Shown here: positions 25,087 to 33,613 of the stretch, in pieces
How the letters are laid out: each line of letters starts with the position of its first letter
Numbering within the stretch: position 1 is the first letter of the stretch
Position numbers and translations under genes: made by a program
Notes under the pieces: generated by a model
What the model saw: the letters and a program-made list of their open reading frames with translations, nothing else
Database searches by the model: none
What the model was told of the DNA's origin: nothing
From: Clostridia bacterium
Lineage (GTDB): Bacteria > Bacillota > Clostridia > Oscillospirales > CAG-272
Length of the DNA: 64,000 bases
Assembly: GCA_017453305.1 (NCBI GenBank)
Contig: JAFTKJ010000004.1
Location: forward strand, 1-64,000
Direction: 5' to 3'

Positions 25087-25629
25087 ATGGAGCCGGAAAC
25101 AATTGCGCAGGTCATAGGCATTTTTGCCATGACAATGAACTGCCTTTCCTTTCAATGCAAACAAAAAAAGCAGATCCTTGCCTTTCAGCTGTGCGGCTCT
25201 GCCTTGTTTGCCGTCAACTTTTTTATGCTGGGAGCTTTCGCAGGCGGTTTGCTCAATGCGATCGGTATCTTCCGCGCGATCGTGTATATGAAGGAGCAGA
25301 CCTTCCGCGCCAAGCACGTGGCGTGGGTGTATGGCTTTGGCGCGCTGTTCGTGCTCTCTTACGTGGCAGTGTTCACGCTGTTTGAAAAGCCTTTTGTGGG
25401 CTGGACGCCCGTGGTGGAGCTACTTCCCGTCATCGCAATGATCCTGACCACTGTCAGCTTTCGTTGCAACGATGCAAAATCGGTGCGCTTTTACGGATTG
25501 TTCTCCTCGCCCCTGTGGCTGACCTATAATATCATCTGCTTTTCGGTCGGCGCCATCATCTGCGAGGTGCTCAACCTCGTTTCCATCGTGGTCGGCATTT
25601 TGAGGTATGATGTGAAAAGTGTTAGATAA
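25087..25629 (+). CDS. YgjV-like inner-membrane protein
   Basis: 180 aa with six or so hydrophobic segments. It shows the repeated pattern of the YgjV family: AQVIGIFAMTMNCLSFQCKQKKQILAFQ at the start, NAIGIFRAI near residue 57 and GLFSSPLWLTYNIICFSVGAIICEVLNL near the end. The family is of unknown function; the duplicated internal fold resembles small SemiSWEET/PQ-loop-like transporters. GGAGGG precedes the ATG. It is 30 bases behind pepD, so they form an operon. Confidence 0.85.
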   Translation: MEPETIAQVIGIFAMTMNCLSFQCKQKKQILAFQLCGSALFAVNFFMLGAFAGGLLNAIGIFRAIVYMKEQTFRAKHVAWVYGFGALFVLSYVAVFTLFEKPFVGWTPVVELLPVIAMILTTVSFRCNDAKSVRFYGLFSSPLWLTYNIICFSVGAIICEVLNLVSIVVGILRYDVKSVR

Positions 25630-25638
25630 ATGTGTTAT

Positions 25639-25668
25639 GGAGCGACCTTTTTCAAAGAAGGTCGCTCC
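25639..25668 (+). terminator. Terminator after the ygjV-like gene
   Basis: GGAGCGACCTT (25639-25649) pairs perfectly with AAGGTCGCTCC (25658-25668), followed by TGCTTTAATTG. Confidence 0.8.
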
Positions 25669-25810
25669 TGCTTTAATTGTCCCGCAATCTCGTCTCTTCC
25701 CAAAGAACGATTGCAAAAAACGAATAATTTTTAGAAATATTCCCCAATTGCATTGTTTTTTGACTTTGTTTGTGTTACAATAATAGGGAAGAGGACAAGC
25801 GGAGGGCGAT

Positions 25811-26476
25811 ATGATTCAAGCGGTTTTATTTGATATGGACGGAACAGTGTTGGATTCCGAGCTGTTGTATCACGCGTGTTGGGAGAAAGCTATGGATGAG
25901 ATGCATCTGGATTTGGATCGGGATGCCTTCTTTTTGGCTATCTCCGGCATGAATATGCCAACGATACGCGCGCATTGCCTCAAGACTTACGGGGAGGATT
26001 TCCCCTTTGAGGAATTCCGAGAGCTTCGGCATACGTACCTGATGCAGGCGCTCGAAGCGGCTCCGCCACCCTTGAAGCCGGGGGTACCGCAAATCTTTGC
26101 TACCCTGCGCAAAATGGGGATCCGTACAGCGCTTGCCACCTCCTCATCCTGTGAATACGCGACGAATCTGATGAAGCGACACGGCATTGACGGCTGCTTT
26201 GATGTTATCATCGGGGGAGACCACGTCAAAAACGGTAAGCCCCACCCCGAGATCTTTTTGCGCGCGGCAAAGCTGCTTGGCGTGCAAGCGGAGCAATGCG
26301 TGGTAGCGGAGGACTCCAGAAACGGTGTGCTCGCAGGGCATGCGGCAGGTATGTACACGGTGATGGTTCCCGACCTGCTCCCCTGTTCCGAGGATCTGCG
26401 TCCGCTTTTGTGGCATTGCATCGATACCTTGTGGGAGCTTCCTGCACTGATCGAAGCGGAAAATCGAAAACAATAA
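25811..26476 (+). CDS. HAD-superfamily phosphatase, beta-phosphoglucomutase type
   Basis: 221 aa. Subfamily IA HAD enzyme: motif I FDMDGTVLDSE (residues 7-17, nucleophile Asp8), motif II TSSS near 108, Lys in the KNGKPHPEIF block near 138, motif IV AEDSRNGVLAG near 160. The cap lies at residues 18-80. This group includes beta-phosphoglucomutase and small-molecule phosphatases; no residue here decides the substrate. GGAGGG precedes the ATG. It is 27 bases before tldD and likely co-transcribed. Confidence 0.9.
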   Translation: MIQAVLFDMDGTVLDSELLYHACWEKAMDEMHLDLDRDAFFLAISGMNMPTIRAHCLKTYGEDFPFEEFRELRHTYLMQALEAAPPPLKPGVPQIFATLRKMGIRTALATSSSCEYATNLMKRHGIDGCFDVIIGGDHVKNGKPHPEIFLRAAKLLGVQAEQCVVAEDSRNGVLAGHAAGMYTVMVPDLLPCSEDLRPLLWHCIDTLWELPALIEAENRKQ

Positions 26477-26503
26477 TCAAGAATATAGAAAGTGAGAAAC
26501 AAG

Positions 26504-27883
26504 ATGATTTCAAAAGCATTGGCTGAAGAGGTACTCGTTTGCGCCATGGGCGGCGGTGCCGATTTTGTAGAGCTTTACGGTGAGATCACCCGTAACAACA
26601 GCATCAGCATGGTGGACGGTAAGATCGACCGTGTGACTGACAACCTGATTTCGGGTGTTGGCATCCGAGCCTTTTTGGGAACCAAAACGGTGTTTGCCAG
26701 CACGTCCGATACCTCGCGTGAGGGACTCTTGAAATGCGCTCGCTCCGTAGCGGCAGCAATGGGAGAGATGCGCGCGGAGGAAAGCATTGTGCTCCGTGAG
26801 CGTATGTTCCCCAATATTCACCCCGCAAAGGTGATTCCCACAAGCGTGGATGCGAAGATCCGCGCAGATCTGCTGCGTGCCGGCTGCTTTGCGGCAAAAG
26901 AATACGATGCGGCGATCTCGCAGGTCAGCGGTACGCTGGCAGGCGTAGATCATACCATCCTCGTTGCCAACACCGAGGGACTTTACACCACCGACCGCCA
27001 CATTCGTACGCGCATGGCGGTATCCTCCGTGGCAAGCGCCGCAGGCGTAAACCAATCCGGCTTCAACGGTCCCGGTGCCGGTATGGGACTTGAATTTTTC
27101 GATCTGGTCGATCCCGTGGCAATCGGACGCGAGGCATCCCGTTCCGCTATGGTCAATCTGGGTGCTGACTATTGCCCTGCAGGAACGATGACCGTTGCCA
27201 TTGAAAACGGCTTTGGCGGCGTCATTTTCCACGAGGCGTGCGGACACTCTCTGGAGGCGACCTCGGTCGCCATCGGTGCGTCTCAAATGGCGGGCAAGCT
27301 CGGTCAGCAGATCGCAAACCCCAAGGTGACCGCAATCGACGACGGCACCATCCCCGGTGCATGGGGTTCTGTCAACATTGACGACGAGGGCACGCCCACG
27401 CAAAAGAACGTACTGATCGAAAACGGAATCCTCAAGAGCTATATGATCGACCGTCTCGGCTCTCGCCGCATGGGACTCCCCATGACGGGAAGCGCACGCC
27501 GTCAGAGCTACGAGTACGAGGCGACCTCCCGTATGACCAACACCTATATCGACAACGGTCCCGATAAAAACGAGGACATCATCGCGTCCATGGAGTACGG
27601 TCTGTACTGCAAAAAGATGGGCGGCGGATCGGTCAATCCTCTGACGGGCGCGTTTAACTTCTCGGTTGCCGAGGGGTATATCGTGCGTAACGGTAAGATC
27701 TGCGAGGCTGTACGCGGTGCATCGTTGGTTGGCACGGGTTCCGAGATCCTGCAAAACATCGACATGGTAGGACAAAATCTGGATCGCGCACAGGGTATGT
27801 GCGGTTCCGCCAGCGGAAGCGTTCCCACCGACGTGGGTCAGCCGCTCATCCGCGTATCGTCCATTACGGTAGGAGGTCGTTGA
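26504..27883 (+). CDS. tldD: TldD metalloprotease
   Basis: 459 aa. TldD is the catalytic half of the TldD/TldE protease that degrades unfolded peptides and matures some RiPPs. The zinc site is visible as FHEACGHSLEAT (HExxxH) near residue 245, with the glycine-rich AGTMTVAIENGFGGVIFHE strand before it and the C-terminal CGSASGSVPTDVGQP block. ATG 26504 follows GAAAGTGAG. The partner pmbA follows after one base, so the pair is translated together. No RiPP precursor or cyclase gene was seen nearby. Confidence 0.94.
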   Translation: MISKALAEEVLVCAMGGGADFVELYGEITRNNSISMVDGKIDRVTDNLISGVGIRAFLGTKTVFASTSDTSREGLLKCARSVAAAMGEMRAEESIVLRERMFPNIHPAKVIPTSVDAKIRADLLRAGCFAAKEYDAAISQVSGTLAGVDHTILVANTEGLYTTDRHIRTRMAVSSVASAAGVNQSGFNGPGAGMGLEFFDLVDPVAIGREASRSAMVNLGADYCPAGTMTVAIENGFGGVIFHEACGHSLEATSVAIGASQMAGKLGQQIANPKVTAIDDGTIPGAWGSVNIDDEGTPTQKNVLIENGILKSYMIDRLGSRRMGLPMTGSARRQSYEYEATSRMTNTYIDNGPDKNEDIIASMEYGLYCKKMGGGSVNPLTGAFNFSVAEGYIVRNGKICEAVRGASLVGTGSEILQNIDMVGQNLDRAQGMCGSASGSVPTDVGQPLIRVSSITVGGR

Positions 27884-27884
27884 T

Positions 27885-29228
27885 ATGTTGTTTGAACAAA
27901 TGAAAGAAGCACTCGTTGCCGCCGCAAAAAAAGCAGGCATCGAGCAATATGAAATTTATCACCAGGTCAGCGAAAGCGTCAGCGCCGAGACCCTCAAGGA
28001 TGAGATCAGCGCGTTTGCCTCCAGCGTCAGCGGCGGCATTTGCTTCCGTTGCATCGTAAACGGCAAAATGGGTTATGCTTCGGGTCAATTGATGACCGAG
28101 GACGCCATGGAGGAGCTGGTCAAAAACGCCATCTCCAACGCGCAATGCATCGATAGTGAGGACGAGGTCTTTATTTTCGAGGGTTCTCCCGAATACGCAA
28201 AGATCGACGGCTCTGCCGTCAAGCTGACCGACGCAACGGTCATTCGCGATACGGCACTGCGCCTGCAAAAGGACACCTATGCGCAAAGCGACAAGGTTTC
28301 CGACGGAACGCAGTCGGTTGCCATGTCCTCGGTAACAGAGGTGCATCTGTATAACTCGAACGGTCTGTCTCTTTCCAATCGCACGGGCATGAGCGGCGCG
28401 TATGCATCTGCCGTAGTGCGCGATGGCGAGGAGGCGCAGGAGGGCTTTGATTTTGCAGTAGGAGCGGATTATGCTTCTATGGGCGATCTTTCCGCACGCG
28501 TCGTACAAGAGGCACTTGATAAGATCGGTGCCACCGTAGTAGATTCCGGCAAATACAATATCGTGTTTGACGGCAGGGAGTTCCGCAGCTTTTTGTCTGT
28601 ATTTTCCTCGGTCTTTTCCGCCAAAAACGCCCAGCTGGGACTTTCTTTGCTTGCGGGAAAGGAAGGGGAGCAGATCGCGGCACCGTTTGTCAACGTCATT
28701 GACGATCCCATGCGAGAGGGCGCACCCGTAAAAACGCCGTTTGACGGTGAGGGTGTTGCAACCGCGCGCCGCGCCGTGATCGAAAACGGTGTGCTCAAAA
28801 CGCTTTTGTACGATCTCACCACCGCTAAAAAGGCAGGTGTGACATCCACGGGTAACGGACAAAAGGGCGGATATGCCTCTCCCGTCTCCATTGCGCCCTA
28901 CAACTTTGGCTTGATGGCAGGTGAGGATGACCTGGATACGCTTTTCCAAAAGGCGGGTAACGGTATTTATATCACCGAGTGCAAGGGCTTCCACGCGGGC
29001 GCGGATTCGGTTACGGGCGACTTTTCCATCGAGAGCGCGGGCTTTATGATCCGCGACGGAAAGAGAGCCGAGCCGATCAAATCCTTTACTGTGGCAGGCA
29101 ACTTCTTTGATCTGCTCAAGCAGATCGACTCGCTTGGCAACGAGGTCCGTTGGGGCTTCCCCGGCGGCAGTACGGTCTTTGGCGCTCCCGACGTATTGGT
29201 GCGCGGCATGAGCGTTGCCGGAAAATAA
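27885..29228 (+). CDS. pmbA: TldE/PmbA protease subunit
   Basis: 447 aa. It is the non-catalytic partner of TldD. Family blocks: GIEQYEIYHQ at the start, SNGLSLSNRTGMSGAYASAV near residue 160, and the C-terminal ITECKGFHAGADSVTGDFS and AGFMIRDGKRAEPI. It lacks the HExxxH motif. GGAGG overlaps the end of tldD. In the complex it shapes the chamber around the TldD zinc site. Confidence 0.93.
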   Translation: MLFEQMKEALVAAAKKAGIEQYEIYHQVSESVSAETLKDEISAFASSVSGGICFRCIVNGKMGYASGQLMTEDAMEELVKNAISNAQCIDSEDEVFIFEGSPEYAKIDGSAVKLTDATVIRDTALRLQKDTYAQSDKVSDGTQSVAMSSVTEVHLYNSNGLSLSNRTGMSGAYASAVVRDGEEAQEGFDFAVGADYASMGDLSARVVQEALDKIGATVVDSGKYNIVFDGREFRSFLSVFSSVFSAKNAQLGLSLLAGKEGEQIAAPFVNVIDDPMREGAPVKTPFDGEGVATARRAVIENGVLKTLLYDLTTAKKAGVTSTGNGQKGGYASPVSIAPYNFGLMAGEDDLDTLFQKAGNGIYITECKGFHAGADSVTGDFSIESAGFMIRDGKRAEPIKSFTVAGNFFDLLKQIDSLGNEVRWGFPGGSTVFGAPDVLVRGMSVAGK

Positions 29229-29240
29229 ATAAGACGATCG

Positions 29241-29276
29241 GATGCGAGAGGGTACCATGCGGTATCCTTTCGCATC
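29241..29276 (+). terminator. Imperfect hairpin after pmbA
   Basis: GATGCGAGAGGGTACC pairs with GGTATCCTTTCGCATC around loop ATGC, with two mismatches. No T run follows. A second small palindrome, CCCCGGGTACGGGG, lies at 29280-29293. Confidence 0.5.
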
Positions 29277-29321
29277 GTTCCCCGGGTACGGGGTATGATT
29301 TTGACAGATTGGAGAAACAAC

Positions 29322-30758
29322 ATGAAAACCGACCGTGAGGGGGATGCGTTGTTAGATCGACGCGCGTCGCAAAACAGTATCGCGTTCTCTCTGTTTGCGC
29401 TTTTTCTCAGTCTTGCATTCTTAGGAGCGGTTCCCATTGCTATGTACGTCACGGGTATTGACCGTGTAACACTTTGGGAGAACCTCTTCCGCATTTGCAC
29501 CAGCCCCTCAAAGCTGGTCACCGACTACTTCCGCGTCGGTTGCCTTGCAAGCACGCTCTTCAATGCGGGTGCGTGCGGACTTGCCTGCAATATCCTGATC
29601 CTCATTAGCCGCACGCGTGCGTCGTCAACTACCTTTGCGGCGTACATCCTTGTTATCGCGCATTGCTTTTACGGCTTGAATTTTATCAACATGTGGCCGC
29701 CCTTTATCGGAGTCATCATCTATTGCTTTGTCACGCGCAATCCATTGCGCAAAAATTTGCACGTGGCAATGTTTTCCACGGCACTTGCCCCCTTTATCAG
29801 CGACTTTTTATTCTGTTACCCACTCGGCATTTATCTGCCGCTCTTTGGGGCAGAGGTCAACGTGGTCGGCTTGGGGCTGTCCTTGGTATTTGGCTTTGTC
29901 TCGGGATTTCTGGTGCCGGCGCTCCTGCCGGGAACCACGGCAATGCACCGCGGATTCAATATGTATAAGGCAGGGCTTGCGCTTGGCATGTTTGGCATTT
30001 TTGTGTACTGCTTCTTGTATAGTACCTTAGGAATCGAGCCACCCGATGCCGTGTTGGGCGAGAATGCGCTGTACGAGTCCTTCGGGCACTCCTATTGGGT
30101 GTTTATGGATCTCTTCTTTGCCATCATTTTTGCGCTGTCGGTGCTGTTGGGATTTTTTCTTAACGGTAGGCGTTTTCACGGATACGGGGAGCTGCTCAAA
30201 TGCACGGGCTACGGCTTGGACTTTGCCGATAAATACGGCATGCCACTCTGCTTTATCAATTTTGGCGTGTACGGCTTTTGCATCCTTGCATATCTCAATC
30301 TGATCTTTCTGCTCCCCGTCCTTTTGCCGTTCTTGCCGGACGGCGTTGGATTTACGGGCCCTACGGTGGGCGTCACCTTTGCCGCGTTGACCTTTTCGGC
30401 TGACGGACAGCACCCCAAAAACGTGGCACCCATTGCGGGCGGCTACGTGTTGCTGTTTTTGCTTGTGTGCGGCATTTGCACCATTTTTGGAAACGATATC
30501 CCATGGACGCTTTCCACACAAGCATATATCAACGGCTTGGCATTTGCAACCGGACTTTGCCCCATTGCGGGAAAGTACGGCTGGAAATACGGCATTCTGG
30601 CAGGGCTTGTCAGTGCAATTATTTGCAATTCTACTGCGGCAATGCACGGCGGCTTCGTGCTTTACAACGGAGGATTTAACGCAGGACTGACGGCGTTGAT
30701 CCTCATCCCAATCTTGGATTTTTATCGCATTGAACCTCGCTACTCGGACGACGAGTAG
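29322..30758 (+). CDS. DUF1576 multi-pass membrane protein
   Basis: 478 aa with about 12 membrane segments and no soluble domain. It matches the DUF1576 family of Firmicutes membrane proteins: NLFRICTSPSKLVTDYF, a middle LVPALLPGTTAMHRGFNMYKAGLA, and GPTVGVTFAALTFSADGQHPKNVAPIAGG. The repeated gating-like glycines suggest a transporter; no substrate is known. ATG 29322 has GGAG eight bases upstream. The lipoprotein deacetylase gene follows 29 bases later. Confidence 0.82.
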   Translation: MKTDREGDALLDRRASQNSIAFSLFALFLSLAFLGAVPIAMYVTGIDRVTLWENLFRICTSPSKLVTDYFRVGCLASTLFNAGACGLACNILILISRTRASSTTFAAYILVIAHCFYGLNFINMWPPFIGVIIYCFVTRNPLRKNLHVAMFSTALAPFISDFLFCYPLGIYLPLFGAEVNVVGLGLSLVFGFVSGFLVPALLPGTTAMHRGFNMYKAGLALGMFGIFVYCFLYSTLGIEPPDAVLGENALYESFGHSYWVFMDLFFAIIFALSVLLGFFLNGRRFHGYGELLKCTGYGLDFADKYGMPLCFINFGVYGFCILAYLNLIFLLPVLLPFLPDGVGFTGPTVGVTFAALTFSADGQHPKNVAPIAGGYVLLFLLVCGICTIFGNDIPWTLSTQAYINGLAFATGLCPIAGKYGWKYGILAGLVSAIICNSTAAMHGGFVLYNGGFNAGLTALILIPILDFYRIEPRYSDDE

Positions 30759-30787
30759 CCCCTTTGCATACAGAACAGGAGAACAAC

Positions 30788-31597
30788 GTGACATCAATCA
30801 AAAAACGGTTACTTCGCACAGCGGCACTCTGCCTGCTCGTGCTTTTGACTTTGGCATCCCTTGGCGGCTGCAGCGCTTCGGGAAACCGATCCGAATACGT
30901 CAGCGACACGCAAAGCGAGGTGGGGACACGGGAGCCGCAAGCTCCGCAACCCAAGCGACCGCGTGTGGCACTTACCTTTGACGACGGACCGCACAACGTG
31001 CGCACCAAGCTGATCGTGGATGAATTGAACAAATACGGCTATCACGCCACGTTTTTTGTGGTGGGGAACCGTGTGGACGGCACGGAGTACCGCGGCGGCG
31101 ACGCCATGGTGTACGCCGCGCAAAACGGTAACGAGATCGGCATTCACGGCTATACGCACGAAATGTCGGTCAAATACAGCTCCTGCAGCGACGAACGCTA
31201 CGAGTACGAGATTTCCAATACCGCACGCGCTATTCTGGAAAAGCTGCCCGACTACGAGATCCGCCTGATGCGTCCCATCGGCGGTGCGATCTCCGAGCAA
31301 CGCGTGCGAGAGAGCCCGTACGCAATCATCAATTGGAGTGTGGACACCCTTGATTATACCTTCCGCTCTCCCGAGGGCGACACCGAGCAGATCGACGCGA
31401 TCGTGCAAAACGCACTTGCGGATGTATCAGATGGAGACATTATTCTGATGCACGATATCTACAACAATACATACGAAGCAACCGTTATCATTCTTGCACG
31501 CTTGCACGAAATGGGCTTTGACGTGGTTACGGTATCCGAATTGCTGGGGGAGGAGCTCTCGGCAGGCGTGCGTTATACAAGAGGTAAGAATAATTGA
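30788..31597 (+). CDS. Membrane-anchored NodB-type polysaccharide deacetylase
   Basis: 269 aa from GTG 30788 with AGGAG upstream. The signal sequence ends in a lipobox (SLGGC, Cys28), so it is predicted to be a lipoprotein on the outer face. The NodB domain has motif 1 TFDDGPH (about 63-69), motif 2 IHGYTH, motif 3 MRPIGGA (Tyr of the usual RxPYG absent), motif 4 INWSVDTLDY and motif 5 ILMHD. Likely substrate is N-acetylated peptidoglycan or surface glycan. Deacetylation can give lysozyme resistance, which would suit a host-associated bacterium. Confidence 0.9.
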   Translation: MTSIKKRLLRTAALCLLVLLTLASLGGCSASGNRSEYVSDTQSEVGTREPQAPQPKRPRVALTFDDGPHNVRTKLIVDELNKYGYHATFFVVGNRVDGTEYRGGDAMVYAAQNGNEIGIHGYTHEMSVKYSSCSDERYEYEISNTARAILEKLPDYEIRLMRPIGGAISEQRVRESPYAIINWSVDTLDYTFRSPEGDTEQIDAIVQNALADVSDGDIILMHDIYNNTYEATVIILARLHEMGFDVVTVSELLGEELSAGVRYTRGKNN

Positions 31598-31603
31598 ATA
31601 CGC

Positions 31604-31654
31604 ATCCCCTTTCGTTTCACTGTGAAAATGCACAAAAGCGAAAGGGGATTTTTG
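31604..31654 (+). terminator. Terminator after the deacetylase gene
   Basis: ATCCCCTTTCG (31604-31614) pairs perfectly with CGAAAGGGGAT (31639-31649), then TTTTTG. The 24-base loop contains an extra small TTTCAC/GTGAAA stem. Confidence 0.85.
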
Positions 31655-31667
31655 TGTGTTTTGATAA

Positions 31668-31696
31668 TTGACATGTGCATGGAAATTTGATATAAT
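31668..31696 (+). promoter_or_regulatory. Sigma-A promoter for lipoprotein A
   Basis: TTGACA (31668-31673), 17 bases, TATAAT (31691-31696), 45 bases upstream of the start. Confidence 0.9.
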
Positions 31697-31743
31697 TTAC
31701 CATATGGAGGCTTCTTCCATAAAAAATAAAAAGGAGAAGAATG

Positions 31744-33303
31744 ATGAAGATCTTGACCAAAATCGCGATCCTTTTGTTGGCGCTTTTGATGATCGTGCCT
31801 TGCCTTGCCGCATGCGGCAACACCGGCGCAAGCGACACCACCACCGCTGACGACAATGGGGAAAATCCGGGTGCGACCCCCGAAGATACCACAAAAAGAG
31901 ACCCCGACTACATCGAGCCCATTGACCTGAGTGTTGACGGGCAGGACTATGTTTACAACGCGTACGTGCGGTCTAAGGCTGTGCCGAACGGCAGCTTTTA
32001 CTGCGAGGATTTCTGGGTAGCGGAAACCAGCGAGGATGCACTTTCCTTTGCGGTTTATTCCAGAAACCAGACGATCCAGGAGACCTTCCATTGCCGTATC
32101 GTACAGACCGATGCCGAGAATGCTGACATGTATGCGGAGCTCAAGGATTTTTACAGCAACGGCGAAAAGTATGACCTTACCATTATCCTTGCCGGCAACG
32201 CAGCAAGCGCGGCTACGGCAAACCTGCTCAAGGACATCCAATCCATGGAATACGTTGATCTGACGCACCATGCGTTCGACCAGAACTCTATTAAGGATCT
32301 CTCCATGGGCGGAAAGACCTATTACCTCAGCGGAGATATGAACATTTCCACCATGGATACCACGGCGTCCACCATTGTCAACCTGGAGCTGTACCGTGAC
32401 TATGCCGAGCAATTGGTAGATGCCTTTGGCGATGAAGTATTCGGTAACCCCTATAAGATCGTCACCGAAAAGTATTGGACCATGGATACCATGCTCACCA
32501 TTGCCGAGATTGCAAACGTGGACATCAATAAGGCAGACGGTGCGCTTAATCCCGAGGTAGGTGATACGGTCGGCTACTACGAGTATTACTACACCCCCAC
32601 CTACTATTTCTATAGTACCGGTGCGCGCATTACAAGGACCGATGAGGACGGCTATCTCGAATTCGCAATTGATGACGATTATGCCCAAGAGGTTTATGAG
32701 TATCTTTACAAGAACTTCAATCTGACGCTCAATCCTTGGATTCCCAAGCAGAGCTCTACTCGTATGCCTTACATCAAGACCGGTAAGGTTTTGTTCGTAG
32801 ACTTTATTCTGTGGGACGTTCGTAAGTCGTACTACACCGGCGAATATTACGAGTACGGTATTCTTCCCACTCCTATGTTCGATGAGGAACAGGAGAAATA
32901 TTACAGCACCGTATGCTTTGACGGTAACACCACCCACCTGTGGGCAATTCCGCAGATGTGTAATGATGAGACAAAGGCAGGACGCTTGTTCCAGATCATG
33001 GCGGTATATTCCGGTAAGAAGGACTCCACCATGGATGCGTACTATCAAAAGACCATGTATATGACCGTTGCTACCGATATGGGCTCTCGCGAGTGCATGG
33101 ATATCATCAAGAACAACATGGTTTACGATATTGCACAGCTTTACAACTGGGGCGGATTCTTCAAGATGATCGGTGATATTGATACGGTAAACAGCAATCA
33201 GTATCCCTCTAAGATCGGCAACATCGACGTAGCTGAGGAAGAAATGAACCTTACCTTGGAGAAGTTCAAAAATCCGCAGTACGTACCCGACGCAGCAAAT
33301 TAA
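31744..33303 (+). CDS. Solute-binding lipoprotein, paralog A
   Basis: 519 aa. The signal peptide ends in a lipobox (LAAC, Cys24), followed by a Thr/Asp/Asn-rich linker (about 25-50). The rest has the shape of a family-1 extracellular sugar-binding protein: alternating alpha/beta segments with YDLTIILAGNAASAATANLL, SMGGKTYYLSGDMNI and the C-terminal NNMVYDIAQLYNWGG. It is longer than most such proteins. Two adjacent ATGs (31741, 31744) exist; 31744 gives seven bases from AAGGAG and matches paralog B. Paralog B at 33610 is clearly homologous along its whole length. No ABC permease or ATPase gene is near, so uptake partners must be elsewhere if it is a transporter component. Confidence 0.8.
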   Translation: MKILTKIAILLLALLMIVPCLAACGNTGASDTTTADDNGENPGATPEDTTKRDPDYIEPIDLSVDGQDYVYNAYVRSKAVPNGSFYCEDFWVAETSEDALSFAVYSRNQTIQETFHCRIVQTDAENADMYAELKDFYSNGEKYDLTIILAGNAASAATANLLKDIQSMEYVDLTHHAFDQNSIKDLSMGGKTYYLSGDMNISTMDTTASTIVNLELYRDYAEQLVDAFGDEVFGNPYKIVTEKYWTMDTMLTIAEIANVDINKADGALNPEVGDTVGYYEYYYTPTYYFYSTGARITRTDEDGYLEFAIDDDYAQEVYEYLYKNFNLTLNPWIPKQSSTRMPYIKTGKVLFVDFILWDVRKSYYTGEYYEYGILPTPMFDEEQEKYYSTVCFDGNTTHLWAIPQMCNDETKAGRLFQIMAVYSGKKDSTMDAYYQKTMYMTVATDMGSRECMDIIKNNMVYDIAQLYNWGGFFKMIGDIDTVNSNQYPSKIGNIDVAEEEMNLTLEKFKNPQYVPDAAN

Positions 33304-33315
33304 ATGAAAAATTCA

Positions 33316-33352
33316 CAGTGGGCAGAATCCAAATTTTGGATTCTGCCCACTG
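33316..33352 (+). terminator. Hairpin after lipoprotein A
   Basis: An 18-bp perfect inverted repeat, CAGTGGGCAGAATCCAAA and its complement, separated by one T. No T run follows. The element after lipoprotein B (35181) is similar, including the preceding AAAAATTCACAG, so it was probably copied with the gene. Confidence 0.75.
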
Positions 33353-33535
33353 ACACATATGGTAAAAATTGTTGCGGTAATGTTTTTTTGCATGCGTTGG
33401 ATTTGTGGATTGCGGCATGGAAAGTTGCGATTTATCAAGGCTGTGTTGCTCTTGCGTATGTGGTTGCATTTCCTCCTTTTGGTTACATTATGACAAGTAT
33501 AAAGCACATAATGCAATAGAAAAAGGAGAGAAAAG
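33353..33535. other. Spacer between the two lipoprotein paralogs
   Basis: Part of the gap 33304-33609, about 306 bases between stop and start. After the hairpin there is no convincing promoter; weak TTGCAT (33464) and TATGAC (33489) lie 19 bases apart. Beyond it is the short ORF at 33536. I see no other structure. Confidence 0.55.
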
Positions 33536-33613
33536 ATGTTACAATATTACTATATACCAATCCGCTTTTGCGACATTGGCTTTACTTTTAGGATAAAGGA
33601 GATCAAAGTATGA
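33536..33613 (+). CDS. 25-codon upstream ORF overlapping lipoprotein B start
   Basis: Starts with ATG preceded by AAAAGGAGAGAAAAG and encodes MLQYYYIPIRFCDIGFTFRI followed by KEIKV, then TGA. The stop overlaps the ATG of lipoprotein B (ATGA), and the ribosome site of lipoprotein B lies inside it. The arrangement fits a coupled leader peptide. There is no matching ORF before paralog A, so it could be a chance frame. Confidence 0.4.
   Translation: MLQYYYIPIRFCDIGFTFRIKEIKV

Noticed and set aside
26504..29228. A RiPP biosynthesis cluster around tldD-pmbA
   Set aside because: No precursor peptide, radical SAM or cyclodehydratase gene is adjacent; the pair is also a housekeeping protease.
33304..33519. 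A 71-codon frame between the two lipoproteins
   Set aside because: It reads through the terminator hairpin and has no ribosome site or coding bias.
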